Part shown: positions 8,180 to 17,008 of the stretch, in pieces
How the letters are laid out: each line of letters starts with the position of its first letter
Numbering within the stretch: position 1 is the stretch's first letter
Assembly (NCBI RefSeq): GCF_040530035.1
Contig: NZ_JBEWCD010000001.1
Coordinates: forward strand, 372,001 to 436,000
DNA: 64,000 nt
From: Roseibium sp. HPY-6
GTDB taxonomy: Bacteria > Pseudomonadota > Alphaproteobacteria > Rhizobiales > Stappiaceae
Direction: 5' to 3'
Translations under genes and position numbers: made by a program
The notes under the pieces: model-generated
What the model was told of the DNA's origin: nothing
Databases searched by the model: none
What the model saw: only the letters and a program-made list of their open reading frames with translations

Positions 8180-9625
8180 TTATTTGGACCAGAAATCAGG
8201 ATCCAGTAGGACAAGAACCGTAAAAAGTTCCAGGCGCCCTACCAGCATGGCAAAAGACAGCAGCCACTTGGCGCCATCCGGGAGTGGCGCGAAGTGACCG
8301 GCAGGACCAATGACCGGCCCGAGGCCCGGCCCGACGTTGCCGACAGACGTCGCCGCGGCGGATATCGCGGTCACCAGATCCAGATCAAAAAAGGAAAGCG
8401 CCACGGTAATGATACCGACGGACCCCAAATAGACGACAAGGAAGGCCAGGACCGAGAATGACAATTCAGGCGTCAGCCGCGTTCCGGCATACTCTTCCGA
8501 CATGATCCGGTGCGGACGCACCATCCTGCGAAGATGCGCGCGAACGGTTCCAAAGAAGACCAGGAAACGGAAAATCTTGATGCCGCCGGTCGTCGACCCG
8601 GTGCATCCACCCACGAACATGAGCAACAGCGTGATCCCGACCACCGGTGCGCCCCATTGCGAGAAATCGCCGAGGGCATATCCCGTACCCGTTACGATGG
8701 ACACCACGTTGAACGTGGCACGCAACAGGGCTTCTTCAAATGGAAAGCGCATGTTGATGCCGAGATAGACCGTGAGCGTGAGCGAGACGAGAGCGAGAAA
8801 TCCGAGCAAGGCCCGCACCTGAGGATCGCGCCAGAGCTGCAGTGGATGGCCGCGAAGGGCCTGGATAATTAGGACGAACGGCAGGGCACCGATAATCATG
8901 AAGACAATCGCAACCCAGCCGGACGCCGGGTTCTTGAAGTAACCGAAAGATTCATCGTGCGTTGAATAGCCCCCGGTCGCGATCGTCGTCAGCGCATGGT
9001 TGAACGCGTCGAAGAGCTCCATGCCCGTTGCCAGATAGGCCGCGATGCAGAGCACGGTCAGAAACAGATAGGCCAGTCCGATCAGACGGATCAGCTCCAC
9101 GGATCGGCTCACTATTTTTTCAGACCGGTCCGAACTCTCACTCTGGAAAAGCTGCATACCGCCGATCCTCAGAAACGGCAGCAGGACGATGGCCATGACG
9201 ATGATCCCGACCCCACCCATCCATTGCAGCATGGACCGCCAGACAAGAAGGCCCGGAGGCAGACCGTCAAGGCCTGTCAGCACAGTCGACCCTGTGGTCG
9301 TGAAGCCCGAAACAGCCTCAAAAACCGCGTCCGCATAACCGATCCCAAGCCACAGGAACGGCAAGGCACCAAAGGCAGGCAGTGTTGCCCAGGACAATGT
9401 GGTCAGGATAAAGGTCTGGCGGGTATCCAGACCTTCGCGCAAGGAGCCGCCAACAGCAATCGACAGCAGCATTCCGATCATGCCCGTCAAAAGGGCTGAA
9501 AAGACAAAGGCCTGCCAGTCGGCATTTTTCTGGGCGACATCGACGATTGCCGGAATAAGCATGGCGGTTGCAAGGCCGACATACAAGAACCCGAGAACGT
9601 TCAAAACTGGTCTGATTGAAATCAA
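8180..9625 (-). CDS. trkH: TrkH family potassium uptake protein
   Basis: TrkH forms the potassium-conducting channel of the Trk system in the inner membrane and works with the cytoplasmic NAD-binding TrkA, not seen in this window. The protein shows four P-loop repeats: VSGFTTTGST, TTIATGGYST, VTGTGYALGD, and a fourth ATSVGNVGPGLG. Each is flanked by hydrophobic helices and the protein ends in a KWLLSFAMLVGRLELF-type helix. The TTG at 9625 was chosen because GGGATGAG precedes it and it gives 481 residues, the usual TrkH length. A TTG at 9721 would add 32 unrelated residues. Confidence 0.88.
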   Translation of the reverse strand: MISIRPVLNVLGFLYVGLATAMLIPAIVDVAQKNADWQAFVFSALLTGMIGMLLSIAVGGSLREGLDTRQTFILTTLSWATLPAFGALPFLWLGIGYADAVFEAVSGFTTTGSTVLTGLDGLPPGLLVWRSMLQWMGGVGIIVMAIVLLPFLRIGGMQLFQSESSDRSEKIVSRSVELIRLIGLAYLFLTVLCIAAYLATGMELFDAFNHALTTIATGGYSTHDESFGYFKNPASGWVAIVFMIIGALPFVLIIQALRGHPLQLWRDPQVRALLGFLALVSLTLTVYLGINMRFPFEEALLRATFNVVSIVTGTGYALGDFSQWGAPVVGITLLLMFVGGCTGSTTGGIKIFRFLVFFGTVRAHLRRMVRPHRIMSEEYAGTRLTPELSFSVLAFLVVYLGSVGIITVALSFFDLDLVTAISAAATSVGNVGPGLGPVIGPAGHFAPLPDGAKWLLSFAMLVGRLELFTVLVLLDPDFWSK

Positions 9626-9846
9626 GCAGAACTCATCCCGAAAACCGTTGCATCCCCTCGCACGGATCCCCGTTTTGAGGGTCCAGTTCACCGTCCTAAC
9701 GCTTTTCCGCAAGAATTCCAATGCTATCCGTAAGCCTTCCCCCGGAAGATCGATGTCGACGGACCGGCAGCGCCGACAGAGCGCCGCCTTTACCGCACAC
9801 AGTCTCCCGAGGAGAAAAGCAGTGTGGATGCTGGTGGGGGTTTAAC

Positions 9847-10524
9847 TCAGGAACCGGTCCGCTCTGCAATCATGTGCCAATGCCACGAACCTGGCTTGCT
9901 GTGTTCCTTGTCGTCAAGGCTCATAAGTTCGAACGCATTGAAAAGTTGAACCAATTCACTGGCGTTGCAGTAGAAATGCGGGTGATCCTTGTCGTCGTCA
10001 CCCTCCCTCACCCAGGTATCGGGCGCGATCTCCGTACCGACGCCGAAATTGACGTTGCGCTTGGAAAGCATTGTGCCCTGGTAATGCCCACCCGGTTTCA
10101 ACACGCGCGCAATTTCTGAGATTGCCTTTTTCACGATCGCCGGGTCGCCGTGATAAATAACATTGAAGGAGAGTACATAGTCGAAGGACTGGTCCGCAAA
10201 CGGCAGCTCGGTCATGGGAGCAAGGTGCGTTGAAACCTCCAGGCCGTTTGCCTCCGCGCTCGCGTTGAGCTGGTCGAGGCCTGACTGAGACAAATCCATC
10301 GCATGTGTGTCGAAACCGGCCCGGGCAAAGGCCAGCGCGTGCCGGCCGACACCACATCCCAAATCCAGTGCCTTCAATGGGGCTTTCCGCTGTAGTTTGG
10401 AAATCAGCACCGAAACATCTTCACTCGGCTGCAGCCAGTCCGCCCGGCCTTCTTCGGTTCGCCAACGCTTGTCCCAGGCGAAATGTGCCGTGTCGGTCCT
10501 GTCGGCAGGGTAGCTTGTGCTCAT
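9847..10524 (-). CDS. TehB-like class I SAM-dependent methyltransferase coupled to a Phn-type transporter
   Basis: This 225-residue protein has the SAM-binding glycine motif ALDLGCGVG at 52-60, an acidic end of strand 2 at Asp77, and a motif IV-like FDYVLSFNV near 114-122. The glycine-loop region resembles TehB, which methylates tellurite, selenite and other soft nucleophiles, though a general class I enzyme is also possible. Its ATG at 10524 overlaps the stop codon of the upstream phnE-like gene in the sequence ATGA, and GGAAGGATC lies before it. It is therefore the last gene of a transporter operon. The cargo may be the methyl acceptor, or the enzyme may modify a product of it. This is inference from context. 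Confidence 0.8.
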   Translation of the reverse strand: MSTSYPADRTDTAHFAWDKRWRTEEGRADWLQPSEDVSVLISKLQRKAPLKALDLGCGVGRHALAFARAGFDTHAMDLSQSGLDQLNASAEANGLEVSTHLAPMTELPFADQSFDYVLSFNVIYHGDPAIVKKAISEIARVLKPGGHYQGTMLSKRNVNFGVGTEIAPDTWVREGDDDKDHPHFYCNASELVQLFNAFELMSLDDKEHSKPGSWHWHMIAERTGS

Positions 10525-11354
10525 CGTGGCGATCCTTCCAATATCGTTTTGCGGGCAAAATTGCCCAATCTCTCCACACACAGCACCAGGACGAAGATCA
10601 TCAGAATGATTGTCATGGCGAGCTGGTAGTCAAAAAAGTCCATGGCGACTTTCAGTTCGATGCCGATCCCCCCTGCTCCGACCAGGCCGAGCACGACCGA
10701 GGAGCGCGTCGCCTTTTCAAGTGCAAACAAGGAAGTGGTGATGAAAGACGGCATCGCGGCTGGAACGACCGCGCAGAAGACCGTATCAAGCTTGCTGGCG
10801 CCCGCCGCCGTAAGTGCCTCGCTCGGACCCTTTTCGGCATCTTCCATGGATTCAGCAAAGAACCTGCCGCAAAAGCCGACCGTATCGACGGCGATCGCAA
10901 GCGTTCCGGCAAATGGACCCAACCCGACCGTGATTACGAAAACCAGGGCCCACACCAGATCAGGAACCGTTCGGAAGAGCGCAATCAACAAACGTGAACC
11001 GGAGTAGAGGCAACGGCTGATGATGCCCGGACCCGTCAGGCCCTTGGCCGCGACAATGGCAAGCGGCAGGCTGACGACGATACCGATGATGGTGCCCGCG
11101 AGCGCCATCTGAAACGTCTCAAGCAGTGCTTCGCCGAGCTGAGGAAGCCTTTCCGCCGAAGGTGGCCAGGCTCTTGAAAGAAAGTCGACAAGCGCCGGTC
11201 CGCCGGAAACAAGTGCCGAGAACGACCAGCCCGCCCCCTGAAACGACCACAGCACGAAAGCTGCCAGGGCGACATAAAAGGTGAACCGCAATGCTCCGGG
11301 GCGCTCGAAGCGCTGAGGCAGACCGCGCTCTGGTCTGTAGCCGATGTCAGCCAT
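10521..11354 (-). CDS. PhnE-like ABC transporter permease
   Basis: A 277-residue inner-membrane permease of the phosphonate/phosphite family. It has an N-terminal membrane segment, then a transport domain beginning near LGEALLETFQMALAGT, FRTVPDLVWALVFV, and the ATPase-docking EAA loop EALTAAGASKLDTVFCAVVP. The ATG at 11354 lies inside the end of the upstream ATPase gene (eight-base overlap), which favours this start over a longer reading from 11465. It is coupled at its 3' end to the methyltransferase gene. A single permease gene implies a homodimer, in contrast to the paired permeases of the divergent operon. Confidence 0.88.
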   Translation of the reverse strand: MADIGYRPERGLPQRFERPGALRFTFYVALAAFVLWSFQGAGWSFSALVSGGPALVDFLSRAWPPSAERLPQLGEALLETFQMALAGTIIGIVVSLPLAIVAAKGLTGPGIISRCLYSGSRLLIALFRTVPDLVWALVFVITVGLGPFAGTLAIAVDTVGFCGRFFAESMEDAEKGPSEALTAAGASKLDTVFCAVVPAAMPSFITTSLFALEKATRSSVVLGLVGAGGIGIELKVAMDFFDYQLAMTIILMIFVLVLCVERLGNFARKTILEGSPR

Positions 11355-12162
11355 AGTGTTTCCCCAGATCTGCGGAAGACAGTGTGTTGCTGGCGGCGTC
11401 AAGAACGATTTCACCCTGCTTGATGGCCAATACGCGATCGGAATAGCTGAGGGCCTGCTCGACATTGTGGGAAGTGAAAAGCAGCGTGATGCCTTCGTCC
11501 CGTGTCAGCTTGTGGAACAGTTCCATCACCTCATGCCCGGCGACCGGATCGAGACTGGCAACAGGTTCGTCGGCGACGATCATCCTGGGGTCCTGCATCA
11601 GGGCCCTGGCAATGGCGACGCGCTGCGACTGGCCGCCGGAAAGCTGATCGGCGCGCTGGAGCGCCTTGTCCGCAAGTCCGACGCGCTCAAGGCAGTGCAT
11701 GGCGCGTTCGCGGAGCGATACGGGCGCAAAGAACTGCGACCAGCCTCTGATGCCGCCGGACCGGCCGAGATTTCCATGAATGACGTTGGTCAGCGCTGAG
11801 ACTCGCGGAACGAGGTTGTGTTTCTGAAAGACAAATCCGACGTCCGCGCGCAATTTGCGCAGCCGATGCTGGCGCGCGCTGGTAACGTCCTCGTTGAACA
11901 GCCGAGTGGCACCTTGATCTGGCTCGATCAGACGTAAAGCACATCGGAGGGCGGTCGATTTTCCCGCCCCGTTGGACCCAATCAGAGCAACGGCCTCCTG
12001 ACCGCGTACCGAGAAAGAAACACCGCGCAGCACCATATGGTCAGCGCCGAAAGACTTCGACAGTCCCTCAACGATAAGATCACAGGTCCCCGCCTCGCTC
12101 ACCGGTGCCGGAAACCTTGCCGGCGCTTGCGCGCCGACGAAGTCTGCTTGGGCCTGGGCCAT
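11347..12162 (-). CDS. PhnC-like ABC transporter ATP-binding protein
   Basis: A 271-residue ATPase of the phosphonate importer family. Walker A GSNGAGKS is at 62-69, the Q-loop in FVFQKHNLV, the signature LSGGQSQR near 174, Walker B MIVADEPVASLDP just after it, and the switch His in FTSHN. About 27 N-terminal residues precede the ATPase fold, longer than usual. The start codon shares a base with the stop of the phnD-like gene (TAATG), so translation is coupled. The two systems in this region each have their own ATPase. Confidence 0.88.
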   Translation of the reverse strand: MAQAQADFVGAQAPARFPAPVSEAGTCDLIVEGLSKSFGADHMVLRGVSFSVRGQEAVALIGSNGAGKSTALRCALRLIEPDQGATRLFNEDVTSARQHRLRKLRADVGFVFQKHNLVPRVSALTNVIHGNLGRSGGIRGWSQFFAPVSLRERAMHCLERVGLADKALQRADQLSGGQSQRVAIARALMQDPRMIVADEPVASLDPVAGHEVMELFHKLTRDEGITLLFTSHNVEQALSYSDRVLAIKQGEIVLDAASNTLSSADLGKHYG

Positions 12163-13034
12163 TATTCGCCGATGAACTTGTCATACTGCGGAAAACCCGC
12201 AGTCGAGTACATCGAGCGAACCAGATCGTAGGCGCCATCTTCGATCGCGACCAGATCCATGCCGTTATACTTGTCGTTTTCCTCGTGCTGCAGGATCGCT
12301 GTGACAATGGCATCCTTGTTATCGAGGATTGCCTTGCGAACGCCCTCGGCAGCCGTCGCGTCGATATGCGATCCGACCATGAGCATGTCATTCGGCAAGT
12401 CGCCTGACCGCGCGATGACGCGGAAGAAGCCGTTCGGGACACTTTCGTCCTTGTTCCGCACGCGGACCCAGGAGTTATGGTTTGTTCCCATGCCTTCGAT
12501 TTCGCCCTTTTTCAGGGCTTCATGGGCAATGTTGCGGGAGGTGTGCAGCTTGTCGACATCCTTGACCGGATCGATGCCGTAATCGGCCATAAGCTGCATC
12601 GGGCAAAGCATGTTGGATGTGGATCCGATATCGCCGAAGGCGACTTTCTTACCCTTCAGATCCGCCGGGCGGGTGATCCCGCTGTCGGCGCGCACGACGA
12701 TGGCGCAGTAGTAATCCGGACGTCCGAGGCCAATCAAAGGCGTCGCGTCCGTTAGCTTGTTGATGACGATATACTCGGCCGGACCGGTGACCACGAAGTC
12801 GACCCGCTTTGCACGCAGCGCTTCGGCAGCGGCGGTGCGGCTGGTGACAGGAAAGAACTCGAACGTATGGTCGGTCGCATTTTCCAGGGCTTCCTTGAAC
12901 GGGCCCCACTCGAGCTGCAAACGCTCAAGACCTTCGACATCCGTAACGGCCAATTTGTAGGTGTCTGCAAGGGAAGATGTGACGGAAAGCGCAAGCGCTG
13001 CAACCGCATATGCGGCGGATTTCAGAAATCGCAT
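12162..13034 (-). CDS. PhnD-like phosphate/phosphonate-type periplasmic binding protein
   Basis: A 290-residue binding protein with a signal peptide ending near residue 23 (SSLA-D). The PhnD family ligand-contact stretch GDIGSTSNMLCP keeps the STS turn that hydrogen-bonds phosphonate groups, and SRNIAHEALKKGEIEG corresponds to the family's SGGH...V..G.VD region. The middle of the protein otherwise differs strongly from the PhnD encoded across the promoter region, so a different ligand is likely. It is the first gene of a four-gene coupled operon (binding protein, ATPase, permease, methyltransferase). Confidence 0.85.
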   Translation of the reverse strand: MRFLKSAAYAVAALALSVTSSLADTYKLAVTDVEGLERLQLEWGPFKEALENATDHTFEFFPVTSRTAAAEALRAKRVDFVVTGPAEYIVINKLTDATPLIGLGRPDYYCAIVVRADSGITRPADLKGKKVAFGDIGSTSNMLCPMQLMADYGIDPVKDVDKLHTSRNIAHEALKKGEIEGMGTNHNSWVRVRNKDESVPNGFFRVIARSGDLPNDMLMVGSHIDATAAEGVRKAILDNKDAIVTAILQHEENDKYNGMDLVAIEDGAYDLVRSMYSTAGFPQYDKFIGE

Positions 13035-13333
13035 GATAGGAACTCCAAACGAGCCAAGAGCAAGCCAGTAAAGCGGAGCGACCCTAGCGACTACCGGAGC
13101 GCCGAATGTGAAGCAAATATGTAGTTTTTACGAATTTTGACACCGGAGAACATCTCTTTTTTCTTCCTTTTCGTTACTCAGTACGGCTTTTTCTATATTT
13201 TTCTTTCAGTTATTCATTAAACGGCAAATAAAAATCACCGACATGTCATAAAAAATCATAAAAGTATAATCGTATAGACATCTCCCCACCGCAGATTTTT
13301 GGTAGTTGCCTCTCCGGCTTCACGGAGGGTGCG
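13035..13333. promoter_or_regulatory. Divergent promoter region between two Phn-type operons
   Basis: This 299-base stretch has no gene and is markedly AT-rich between about 13100 and 13270. It must hold the promoters of both divergent transporter operons. Towards phnC there is a TATAAT at 13265-13270 with ATGTCA 16 bases upstream. The other promoter was not pinned down. Confidence 0.6.
13243..13270 (+). promoter_or_regulatory. Candidate phnC promoter
   Basis: ATGTCA (13243-13248) and TATAAT (13265-13270) are separated by 16 bases and would start a transcript near 13277, about 57 bases ahead of phnC. ATGTCAT also resembles one half of a Pho box, with a weaker AAATCAT ten bases on. PhoB control is plausible for phosphonate genes, but this match is poor. 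Confidence 0.4.
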
Positions 13334-14155
13334 ATGCTGGTCGTCGAACAATTGTCGAAAGTTTTTGGAGACTTGACCGCGGTGGACAGTGTTTCGCTGG
13401 CCATTCCGGAAGGGCAGATGGTGGGCATTATCGGCCGCTCGGGTGCCGGTAAATCCACCTTGCTCAGAATGATCAACCGGCTCTCCGATCCATCGCATGG
13501 CTCGATTGTCAACGAGGGCCGGGACATAACCGCACTGAAGGGTCGGGACCTGCGCCTGTGGCGTGCCTCCTGCGCGATGATTTTCCAACAATTCAATCTG
13601 GTCGAGCGCATGGACGTTCTCACCAACGTCATGGTCGGACGCATTGCGCACACGGGATTTGCACGATCGATGCTCAAGTCCTTCACCGACGAAGACAGAG
13701 CACTTGCGATCCACGCGCTGGACCGTCTCGATCTGGTTCCGCAGGCACTGCAACGAGCCGGAACGCTGTCCGGCGGACAGCAGCAAAGGGTTGCGATTGC
13801 CAAGGCGCTTGTACAGAACCCGCGCATCATGCTTGCAGACGAGCCGATCGCTTCGCTCGATCCTGCCAACGCAACGCGGGTTATGGAAGCCCTCAGGCAG
13901 ATTAACAAAGCCGACGGTCTGACTGTGTTGGTCAACCTGCACACGCTTGATACGGCACGCACATATTGCGACCGGATTGTCGCGATGCGTGCCGGCAAGG
14001 TGCATTTCGACGGAACACCGGAGGCTCTCACGACCGACAAGGTCCGGGCGATCTATGGGACCGACACCCTGGGCGACGACATAGATGAAGCCGTCACCTC
14101 CACATCCCTGTCACCAGTCTCGTCACGGCAGCCAAAGCAGGCTGTCGGAGCGTAA
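13334..14155 (+). CDS. phnC: Phosphonate ABC transporter ATP-binding protein
   Basis: A 273-residue ATPase that powers phosphonate import. Walker A GRSGAGKS is at 34-41, the Q-loop in MIFQQFNLVERM, the signature LSGGQQQR near 148, Walker B IMLADEPIASLDP after it, and NLHTLDTA contains the switch His. This NLH form is typical of PhnC. The protein carries about 25 extra C-terminal residues rich in Ser and Thr. It heads the operon phnC-phnD-phnE-phnE. A GGAGGGTGCG ribosome site precedes the ATG. Confidence 0.92.
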   Translation: MLVVEQLSKVFGDLTAVDSVSLAIPEGQMVGIIGRSGAGKSTLLRMINRLSDPSHGSIVNEGRDITALKGRDLRLWRASCAMIFQQFNLVERMDVLTNVMVGRIAHTGFARSMLKSFTDEDRALAIHALDRLDLVPQALQRAGTLSGGQQQRVAIAKALVQNPRIMLADEPIASLDPANATRVMEALRQINKADGLTVLVNLHTLDTARTYCDRIVAMRAGKVHFDGTPEALTTDKVRAIYGTDTLGDDIDEAVTSTSLSPVSSRQPKQAVGA

Positions 14156-14243
14156 CGCGCAGCGGTGCACAGCCACACCTGCGTTTATTGCGGCTGCGGC
14201 CGCATGAACCAGCCGTTCAACACGGCGAATATGGAGCACTACG

Positions 14244-15152
14244 ATGAAGGCTATTTTCGCAGCAGCAGTTTCGGCTGTCGTTCTCGCAGCCTCTCCGGCC
14301 ATGGCGGAAGGCTGGAAGGACAATTACAAAACCCTGAAGTTCGGCATCCTTTCCGGCGAAAACGAAAAAGACCGGATCGCGCGCTACACGCCGTTCGAAG
14401 AATATCTGGAGAAAGAACTGGGCGTCGAAGTCGAAATCTTCACCGCCGGTTCTTATGACGGGGTGATCCAGGCCATCGCAGCCGATCAGATCGAATTCGC
14501 CTTCTTCGGCTCTTCCTCTTACGCCGCGGCCTACACAGAGACAAACGGCGGTGTCGTTCCGCTTCTGACCCGTCTCAACAAGGATGGCTCGAGCGGCTAC
14601 TATTCGGTGGTGATGGTCCGTTGCGACAGCGGCTACAAGTCTCTCGACGACCTGAAGGGCAAGGTGCACGCCTTTGCCGACCCCGATTCCACGTCCGGCT
14701 TCGCGGTACCTTATTTCAATATGGTGCAGCAGGGCTACAATCCTAAGGAGCACTTTTCGGCAATTCCGTTCTCTGGTGGACATGAGACGGGCGTGCTTGG
14801 CGTCGTCAACAAGCAATACGACGCTGCTGCAACCTGGCAGAACAACGAAACCGACGGCCGTTGGCAACGCATGATCACCAAGGGGATGATCGAAGAAGGT
14901 GTTGTCTGCCCGATCTGGGAAAGCCCTGAAATCACCAGCGGACCGTTCTCTGCCCGCGTCAATCTGCCGGCGGACCTGATCGCCGACATGACCGCCGCCG
15001 TTGAGGCCATCCCGGAAAAAGACTTTGACGCTTTCAACGCAATGCGCGGCGGCGATGACAGCCCGCAAGCCGGATGGAAACGCGTCGATCATGAGCGCTA
15101 CCAGTGGATTGTCGACATGCGCGACTGGCTGAAGAAAGAGCGCCGCGGCTGA
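14244..15152 (+). CDS. phnD: Phosphonate ABC transporter periplasmic binding protein
   Basis: PhnD captures phosphonates such as 2-aminoethylphosphonate in the periplasm. The 302-residue protein has a signal peptide cut after AMA (residue 21). Family ligand-contact segments are present: YTPFEEYLEKELG, FFGSSSYAAAY, the phosphonate turn DPDSTSGFAVP and the SGGHETGVLGVVN segment. It lies 88 bases after phnC. A perfect hairpin with a T tract follows its stop codon, which should give more binding protein than permease. Confidence 0.92.
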   Translation: MKAIFAAAVSAVVLAASPAMAEGWKDNYKTLKFGILSGENEKDRIARYTPFEEYLEKELGVEVEIFTAGSYDGVIQAIAADQIEFAFFGSSSYAAAYTETNGGVVPLLTRLNKDGSSGYYSVVMVRCDSGYKSLDDLKGKVHAFADPDSTSGFAVPYFNMVQQGYNPKEHFSAIPFSGGHETGVLGVVNKQYDAAATWQNNETDGRWQRMITKGMIEEGVVCPIWESPEITSGPFSARVNLPADLIADMTAAVEAIPEKDFDAFNAMRGGDDSPQAGWKRVDHERYQWIVDMRDWLKKERRG

Positions 15153-15163
15153 CACTTGACCTG

Positions 15164-15193
15164 AAAGGGAGGTGCCCGGGCACCTCCCTTTTT
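15164..15193 (+). terminator. Partial terminator/attenuator between phnD and phnE
   Basis: AAAGGGAGGTGCCC (15164-15177) is followed at once by its exact reverse complement (15178-15191), and the T run extends to 15193. This is a textbook hairpin-plus-U-tract located 11 bases after the phnD stop and 24 bases before the phnE start. The downstream permease genes belong to the same operon, so it probably works as a leaky terminator that sets the ratio of binding protein to permease. Confidence 0.8.
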
Positions 15194-15216
15194 CATTCGG
15201 ATCGACGGTGCCCTAA

Positions 15217-16131
15217 ATGACGGCTTATTCCCCCGCAGTCGACCAGTTCGAACTGGACTACGCGGCAGCACGCAAATCAGCGCTGCGCGTCAACACGATC
15301 ACGACGTTTCTCTTTGCGGTTTGTTTCTTTTCGGCGGCTTGGATCGGCGGATTCTTCGACATGACCGACGTGACGCTTGCCAATGGCGAACGGGTGTCGA
15401 TGTGGAAGATCTGGGCCGGCCTGCCGAGACTGGGTGAGTATCTTTTTAAGACCCTGCCCGTTCTGCACTGGGACACGCTCGGCGCGGATATCGCGAACTG
15501 GTTCTGGCGATGGCAAGTCTGGCTCGAACTCCTGGTCGAGACGATCCTGATCGCCTACCTTGCGACGCTGCTTGGTGTGGTCGGAGCCTTTCTGCTGAGC
15601 TTTCCCGCATCGCGCAATCTGGCTCCCAATGCCTTCATCCTCAACCTGACGCGCCGCTATCTGGAAATCGTGCGCACCGTTCCCGAACTGGTCTGGGCGC
15701 TGATTTTCGTATTCTGTTTCGGTGTAGGTCCTCTCGCCGGCGTTCTCGCGATCGGTCTTCACGCAACCGGAGCGCTCGGCAAGCTTTATTCAGAAGCCAA
15801 CGAAAATGCCGACATGCGTCCGGTGGAGGGCATCAAGGCCTCCGGCGGCTCCTGGTTCGACCAGATCCGCTATGGCATCGTTCCGCAGGTTGTCCCGAAC
15901 ATCATCAGCTACACCCTGCTGCGCTTTGAAATCAATGTGCGTGCGTCTTCAATCATCGGCTTCGTCGGTGCCGGCGGCCTCGGTCAGGAAATTCGCGTCG
16001 CCATGTCGCTGCAGGAATATACGGATTTGTCCGCACTATTCGTGATCATTTTCGTCACCGTCATTCTCATCGACATGATCAGCGAGAAGGTCCGACACAA
16101 GATCATCGGCCTGACCGGCAAAGGAGTGTGA
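15217..16131 (+). CDS. phnE: Phosphonate ABC transporter permease, first subunit
   Basis: A 304-residue inner-membrane permease. A first membrane segment lies near residues 27-46, then a periplasmic stretch, and the transport domain begins near LELLVETILIAYLATLLG. FRTVPELVWALIFV-like residues (VRTVPELVWAL) and the EAA loop EGIKASGGSWFDQIRYGIVP mark the PhnE family. It follows phnD after a hairpin attenuator and overlaps or abuts a second permease gene, so the channel is probably a heterodimer. Confidence 0.92.
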   Translation: MTAYSPAVDQFELDYAAARKSALRVNTITTFLFAVCFFSAAWIGGFFDMTDVTLANGERVSMWKIWAGLPRLGEYLFKTLPVLHWDTLGADIANWFWRWQVWLELLVETILIAYLATLLGVVGAFLLSFPASRNLAPNAFILNLTRRYLEIVRTVPELVWALIFVFCFGVGPLAGVLAIGLHATGALGKLYSEANENADMRPVEGIKASGGSWFDQIRYGIVPQVVPNIISYTLLRFEINVRASSIIGFVGAGGLGQEIRVAMSLQEYTDLSALFVIIFVTVILIDMISEKVRHKIIGLTGKGV

Positions 16132-16133
16132 CA

Positions 16134-16991
16134 ATGGACAGCACATCAGAAGAAAACGCGGCAAGACAACTGGTCCCGGGCGCTTTCCAAACGCCCTTGA
16201 AGACCAGACTGCAGCGCCTTGCCGGCTGGTCTGCCTTTGTCCTTTTGACCGGTTGGTGCTTGTGGGATTTCGGCTTTTCACCAGGCCGTATTCTGGAAGG
16301 ATTGACGCGCTTCGGCAGCGTGCTCTCCTTCATGTTTCCGCCCTACATCTGGCAAACCTGGAAGGAATGGAGCGAGATCCTGAAAGGACTTGGCGAAACA
16401 GTCGCCATGGCTTTCATGGGCACGCTTCTGGGCGCAATCGTTGCTTTTCCGCTTGCCTTTCTCGGCGCCAAAAACATCATGCCGTTCAGTTGGTTGCGCT
16501 TAAGCGCCCGGCGCGGGTTCGACGCGCTGCGCGCCGTTGAACAGATCATCCTTGCACTGATCTTTATTCGTGCCTTTGGGCTTGGTCCGCTCGCCGGGAT
16601 CCTCGCTATTGCCGTGTCGGAAGTCGGAACCCTGTCAAAACTCTTTTCCGAGGCGATCGAGAATACGTCGAAGAAACCTGTTGACGGCCTGAAGGCGTCC
16701 GGCAGTGGAAACCTGCAGACCATTCGCTTTGCGATCCTGCCGCAGGCCCTGCCGGTTATCCTGTCTGTCATTCTCTACAATTTCGAATCCAACACCCGCT
16801 CCGGCACGATCCTGGGCATCGTCGGCGCTGGCGGCATCGGCTTTCTGCTGGCCGACCGGATCAGTGCCTACAAATGGCCGGAAGCCTGGTCGATCATCTT
16901 CCTGATCATCCTGACGGTCTACCTGATCGACGGGCTTTCCGGCTTTCTGCGCAAGCGGATCATCGGTCAGGACGACCGAAAACAGAACTAA
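16134..16991 (+). CDS. phnE: Phosphonate ABC transporter permease, second subunit
   Basis: A 285-residue permease paralogous to the preceding one: WKEWSEILKGLGETVAMAF, then ALIFIRAFGLGPLAGILA and the EAA loop DGLKASGSGNLQTIRFAILP. The ATG at 16134 is preferred because AAGGAG sits seven bases before it; an in-frame GTG at 16128 is too close to that site. The start is two bases after the first permease stop. It ends the phnCDEE operon, 17 bases from a convergent flavodoxin-fold gene. Confidence 0.92.
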   Translation: MDSTSEENAARQLVPGAFQTPLKTRLQRLAGWSAFVLLTGWCLWDFGFSPGRILEGLTRFGSVLSFMFPPYIWQTWKEWSEILKGLGETVAMAFMGTLLGAIVAFPLAFLGAKNIMPFSWLRLSARRGFDALRAVEQIILALIFIRAFGLGPLAGILAIAVSEVGTLSKLFSEAIENTSKKPVDGLKASGSGNLQTIRFAILPQALPVILSVILYNFESNTRSGTILGIVGAGGIGFLLADRISAYKWPEAWSIIFLIILTVYLIDGLSGFLRKRIIGQDDRKQN

Positions 16992-17008
16992 CTGCTGGAA
17001 CAAAAAGT

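Noticed and set aside
13243..13259. Pho box upstream of phnC
   Set aside because: ATGTCAT is close to one half-site, but the second half (AAATCAT) matches poorly and the spacing is ten, not eleven. Not called as a PhoB site.
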